A stretch of DNA of 17,033 nt from JBKBXU01 sp046313675 (GTDB lineage: Bacteria; Bacteroidota; Bacteroidia; Cytophagales; Cytophagaceae). The translations under genes and the position numbers were made by a program. Numbering within the stretch: the stretch's first letter is position 1; each line of letters begins with the position of its first letter. The notes beneath the pieces are model-generated. The model saw only the letters and a program-made list of their open reading frames with translations, was not told the DNA's origin and did no database searches. The DNA lies in NCBI GenBank assembly GCA_046313675.1, contig JBKBXU010000062.1:1-17033 (forward strand). Direction: 5' to 3'. Positions 14,452 to 17,033 of this stretch are shown here, one piece after another.

Positions 14452-16074
14452 TTAGTAAATAACTGAAATACGAATAAATTCTTCTCCGTCGTTGATATTT
14501 GCAACATAATAACCAGGCCGTACTTTTCCTGAAAGGCCTGAACCATCCCATTCATTGGGAATGCTCATACTCTTTACAAGACTCCCGTTTTTGTCATAAA
14601 TAGCTACGGTACCTGTTTGATTGAACAAGTAGGTGTCGTTTTGGCCATCTCCGTCTGGTGTAATTAATGCTTCCTCACACTCTTCCACAGGTATTCTGAT
14701 TTGATCCGGGTAGGTTTTTTTGCAAATTTCAGAAGTGGAAATTGTAAGGGTGTAATTAGGCTCATTCAGCCTTGGGAAGTTTCCATCAGTTGAGCGAATG
14801 ATGTTTCCAGAGTAGGCTGCTTTTAACTCAAATACCGGATTTTGAGCAAGGAGAACGGAAGAAGGGTCAATGCTCAGGCTACCAGGTTTAAGACAGCTAA
14901 TTGGAAATGCCTCATATTGCAAACCAGAAATGTCCATGCAGGATGCAACGCGAACAGTATAGGGTGTGGTGACTAAAACCAATGATGGAAAATCAGGATG
15001 GTACAGGCGGCAATAGTAATCTCCTGCATGTCGGTTCTCAACATTATGGACAGTTAGCCTGTCAGTGTGTGAATTTCTCAAAATACGATTTCCTAACAGC
15101 CATTCATAGCTTACCCCTTCTAAATCAGTGTCGACATTTGTTTCTATTGTGAATGATTCTCCTTCTCTGACAAAGATGGACGTACCCGTTTCCAAATCTT
15201 TTTGAGGACTATACGAAAAGATGGTTTCAAAATCAGCAATATTTTCAGCCAGGTAGGAGAGGTAGCTGAAGGAAAAATGGTTTGCGCTAATTCTAACATC
15301 GGTAAGGTTGTTCAAGTTGGTGATACCAGGCAAGGAATTGAGACGGTTGTTGTCAAACACAACCAAAGATAAATTGATGTTAGCGGAAAAGTCGGGAAGC
15401 AGGTATAATTGGTTGCTCGACGCATAGATTTCCCTTAATTCAAGCAGGTTGTTTAATGGTGGCAATTCGCTTATTTCATTATTCCAAAAGTACAGTAGGC
15501 GTAGGCTGGTCAGGTTGTTTAACTCAGGAAAAGATGTAAGACGGTTGTTGCCAACTTCCAATCCTATCAGACTGCTTAGGTTCGATAAGTCTGGTAAAGA
15601 AGTCAGTTGATTATCGTATACTGCTATAAATCTTAACAATGAATTTTGTGAAAAATCCGGGAGTTGCGTCAACATGTTTTCATAGGCATAAAACTCCCTC
15701 AAGTTGGTCATTGTGTTGATCGCAGGCAGGGTAGTAAGTTGATTGGTGCTTAGGTTGAGCACCCTTAAACTGCTTAAGCCGGACAGATCCGGCACGCTGG
15801 TCAGGTTGTTATCTGTCAGATACAGGCGCTCCAGATTGGTAAAGTATTGTATGCCCTCAACGTTGGAAAACCCCTGGTTATACCCGTTGAAGGAGCCTGT
15901 GACAGTGGCTGCTTCTGAAATTATCAATTCATCATTTTCAGTGATGGTATGTGCATAATGCAACTTCAGAAAATCAAGAAATACCGGATCTGCAATAGGC
16001 ACCGTTTGTCCATAAGACACTAAGCTTGCTAGTGTTAGAAAAATTATTGTGATATGTAATTTAAACCTCCTCAT
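14452..16074 (-). CDS. Secreted leucine-rich-repeat protein with Ig-like domain and T9SS type B sorting domain
   Basis: The 540-residue protein has a signal peptide (MRRFKLHITIIFLTLASLVSYGQ, cleavage near 22-23). About eight leucine-rich repeats of 21-23 residues follow at 81-265 (pattern LxxLxLxxNxLxxLPxL), then an Ig-like domain at about 296-376 with W325 and GDYYC (351-355). A Cys-containing spacer (379-466) leads to a C-terminal domain from about 470 (ITPDGDGQND, WDGSGLSGKVRPGYYVANI) that matches the T9SS type B (gliding motility-associated, CHU_C) sorting domain. It should therefore cross the outer membrane by the T9SS and stay on the cell surface or be released. LRR and Ig modules suggest binding to protein or polysaccharide, but no ligand is evident. 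The Ig domain has only one of the two canonical cysteines. Its ATG overlaps the upstream gene's stop (TAATG). The 3' end faces the methyltransferase gene, 10 bases away. Confidence 0.92.
   Translation of the reverse strand: MRRFKLHITIIFLTLASLVSYGQTVPIADPVFLDFLKLHYAHTITENDELIISEAATVTGSFNGYNQGFSNVEGIQYFTNLERLYLTDNNLTSVPDLSGLSSLRVLNLSTNQLTTLPAINTMTNLREFYAYENMLTQLPDFSQNSLLRFIAVYDNQLTSLPDLSNLSSLIGLEVGNNRLTSFPELNNLTSLRLLYFWNNEISELPPLNNLLELREIYASSNQLYLLPDFSANINLSLVVFDNNRLNSLPGITNLNNLTDVRISANHFSFSYLSYLAENIADFETIFSYSPQKDLETGTSIFVREGESFTIETNVDTDLEGVSYEWLLGNRILRNSHTDRLTVHNVENRHAGDYYCRLYHPDFPSLVLVTTPYTVRVASCMDISGLQYEAFPISCLKPGSLSIDPSSVLLAQNPVFELKAAYSGNIIRSTDGNFPRLNEPNYTLTISTSEICKKTYPDQIRIPVEECEEALITPDGDGQNDTYLFNQTGTVAIYDKNGSLVKSMSIPNEWDGSGLSGKVRPGYYVANINDGEEFIRISVIY
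15295..15834 (-). repeat. Leucine-rich repeat array within the T9SS-sorted protein
   Basis: About eight consecutive units of 21-23 codons (residues 81-260) each carry the LRR core with Asn at the turn and a following L-P step, for example LYLTDNNLTSVPDLSGLSS and LNLSTNQLTTLPAINTMTN. The DNA copies are diverged rather than identical, so the array is old. Confidence 0.85.
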
Positions 16075-17033
16075 TATCGAACAATCGTTACACTACCTTC
16101 TTGAAGTGATCCGTCGTTATTCTTAATAACAAATATATAATATCCGGCCTTTATGTTTCCATCTTTACACTGGCCGTTCCAAGATAGGGAAGTTTCGGAA
16201 AGGATTTGTTTTTCAAAGCAAGAATTTCCTGCCTGATCAAAAATGCGCAAAAAACCTCCACTCTTGTTAACAGGAATTGCCCATTCTTCGCCAAAGAATG
16301 GGTTGAACGAAAAATCTTTGGTACAGGCTTTTTCAGGGATTTCCAGAACCTGTTTTGAGCGACAGTTAAACGCATCGCTGATGGAAAGAGAATATTTCCC
16401 GGACTTCAAATTTGAAAGAGCTATTGCATTGCCTGCATAATCCTGCAACTCCACAGCATAAGGCTCTTTCCCACCAGTATATTTGATGAGGCTAACAGCC
16501 CCATTGTCTTCTCCGGGACAAGCAGCTTCAGTGGTGTAAACTGCGGAAAGTTTAATTGTATCACACCGGTTGATTTTGTTCACGATTACTTCCTCGGGTT
16601 TGCCTTGGATGTTGTCTTCCTTTTCAAGTTTTTTATTTAAGACTGGAAGCAATTCTTCTTTTGTCTTTTCCTTGCTTTCCTTATGAGGCAAACTGTCCGC
16701 CTGAACAGAAGATTTAAGTGTTCCTGCTTTCGGATTGTTTGCCTGCTCACTTTTTGTAATACTCGGAGTTTTAACTAAAGGTTGTTCTAAAGGTTCGTTT
16801 GCAAGCTCAACTATGGATTCCTGTTTTGCAATTGGAGAATTGCTTATGGATAAACCCGGTTCTTCAGCAGTTACGATCTCATTTGGAGTATTATTTTGAG
16901 AAAGAAAAACACCTGTAGAAATGGCAGCGACTGTGAGTATGCCCAATGTGATTTTTCCCCAGGAGGAATTACCTCCGCTGTTCTCCTCTTTAACATCTTC
17001 AAGGATATCCCTAAAATTTAGGAGGCGGTTTTC
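16074..17033 (-). CDS. Membrane-anchored protein with SprB-like repeat and T9SS-type C-terminal domain, partial (5' end beyond right edge)
   Basis: The frame is open to base 17033, so the true start is outside the window; the TTG at 16946 is not the start because coding-like sequence (ENRLLNFRDILEDVKEENSGG) precedes it. Of the 319 visible residues, the first 28 or so are hydrophilic and probably cytoplasmic. One membrane segment follows (about 28-45, LGILTVAAISTGVFL), then a low-complexity Ser/Lys/Glu/Pro spacer (about 45-155). A SprB-like repeat (about 158-237; CPGEDNGAVSLIKYTGGKEPY) comes next, then a C-terminal domain (about 240-319; FNPFFGEEWAIP, FDQAGN, WNGQCKDGNIKAGYY, GSVTIVR) resembling a degenerate T9SS type B domain. 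The anchor with a cytoplasmic N-terminus recalls anti-sigma-like proteins, but no defined anti-sigma motif is visible. Its stop overlaps the start of the LRR protein gene, so they are co-translated. Confidence 0.8.
   Translation of the reverse strand, partial: ENRLLNFRDILEDVKEENSGGNSSWGKITLGILTVAAISTGVFLSQNNTPNEIVTAEEPGLSISNSPIAKQESIVELANEPLEQPLVKTPSITKSEQANNPKAGTLKSSVQADSLPHKESKEKTKEELLPVLNKKLEKEDNIQGKPEEVIVNKINRCDTIKLSAVYTTEAACPGEDNGAVSLIKYTGGKEPYAVELQDYAGNAIALSNLKSGKYSLSISDAFNCRSKQVLEIPEKACTKDFSFNPFFGEEWAIPVNKSGGFLRIFDQAGNSCFEKQILSETSLSWNGQCKDGNIKAGYYIFVIKNNDGSLQEGSVTIVR

Noticed and set aside
16946..16946. TTG at 16946 as the start of the anchored protein
   Set aside because: The same frame continues open to the window edge with hydrophilic, coding-like residues ahead of the membrane segment, so the gene most likely begins outside the window.
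1..17033. Search for defence systems, CRISPR arrays, phage or transposon genes, including the SNF2 gene as part of a DISARM- or Dnd-like system
   Set aside because: No nuclease, methyltransferase of the DNA type, transposase, integrase or direct-repeat array is present. The SNF2 protein is of the long housekeeping type found widely in Bacteroidota and has no defence partner genes beside it.

Overview
The window looks like chromosome from a member of the Bacteroidota, most likely a gliding or marine Cytophagales-type bacterium. The evidence is: a protein ending in a type IX secretion system (T9SS) type B sorting domain, a SprB-like repeat, sequences matching the Bacteroidota -7 promoter element TAnnTTTG, A+T-rich intergenic DNA, few Shine-Dalgarno sites, and several genes whose closest recognisable relatives are Bacteroidota families. 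No rRNA, tRNA, CRISPR array, insertion sequence or phage gene was seen. Both edge genes are cut by the window.

Left part (1-4864, all minus strand): an ECF sigma factor overlaps (TAATG) a small membrane protein that runs off the left edge. Upstream of these are a secreted tandem-thioredoxin protein, a six-helix membrane protein of unknown function, a pterin-4a-carbinolamine dehydratase and a 7TM-DISM sensor histidine kinase. The last three are closely spaced and may be one transcript.

Middle part: a CaCA-family Na+/Ca2+ exchanger and a site-2-protease (M50) with two CBS domains form a two-gene minus-strand operon (4959-6985). It diverges from a GT39-like membrane glycosyltransferase (7120-8643). 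The divergent gap holds a strong inverted repeat. The glycosyltransferase ends head-on, sharing TTAA, with a SNF2-family helicase (8640-11561). That helicase is complete except for one in-frame TAA that splits it into a 313-residue N-terminal part and an intact C-terminal ATPase part.

Right part: a UbiA-type prenyltransferase (minus) diverges from a type III polyketide synthase and an overlapping SAM methyltransferase (plus). Together they suggest a small biosynthetic locus for a methylated, possibly prenylated, polyketide lipid. Then come two minus-strand genes linked by TAATG: a membrane-anchored protein with a SprB-like repeat and a T9SS-type C-terminal domain (cut by the right edge), and a secreted leucine-rich-repeat protein with an Ig-like domain and a T9SS type B sorting domain.

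Several starts were moved from the longest possible reading frame to a better internal ATG (tandem thioredoxin, PCD, S2P protease, UbiA, type III PKS). The sigma factor and histidine kinase appear to use TTG or GTG starts.
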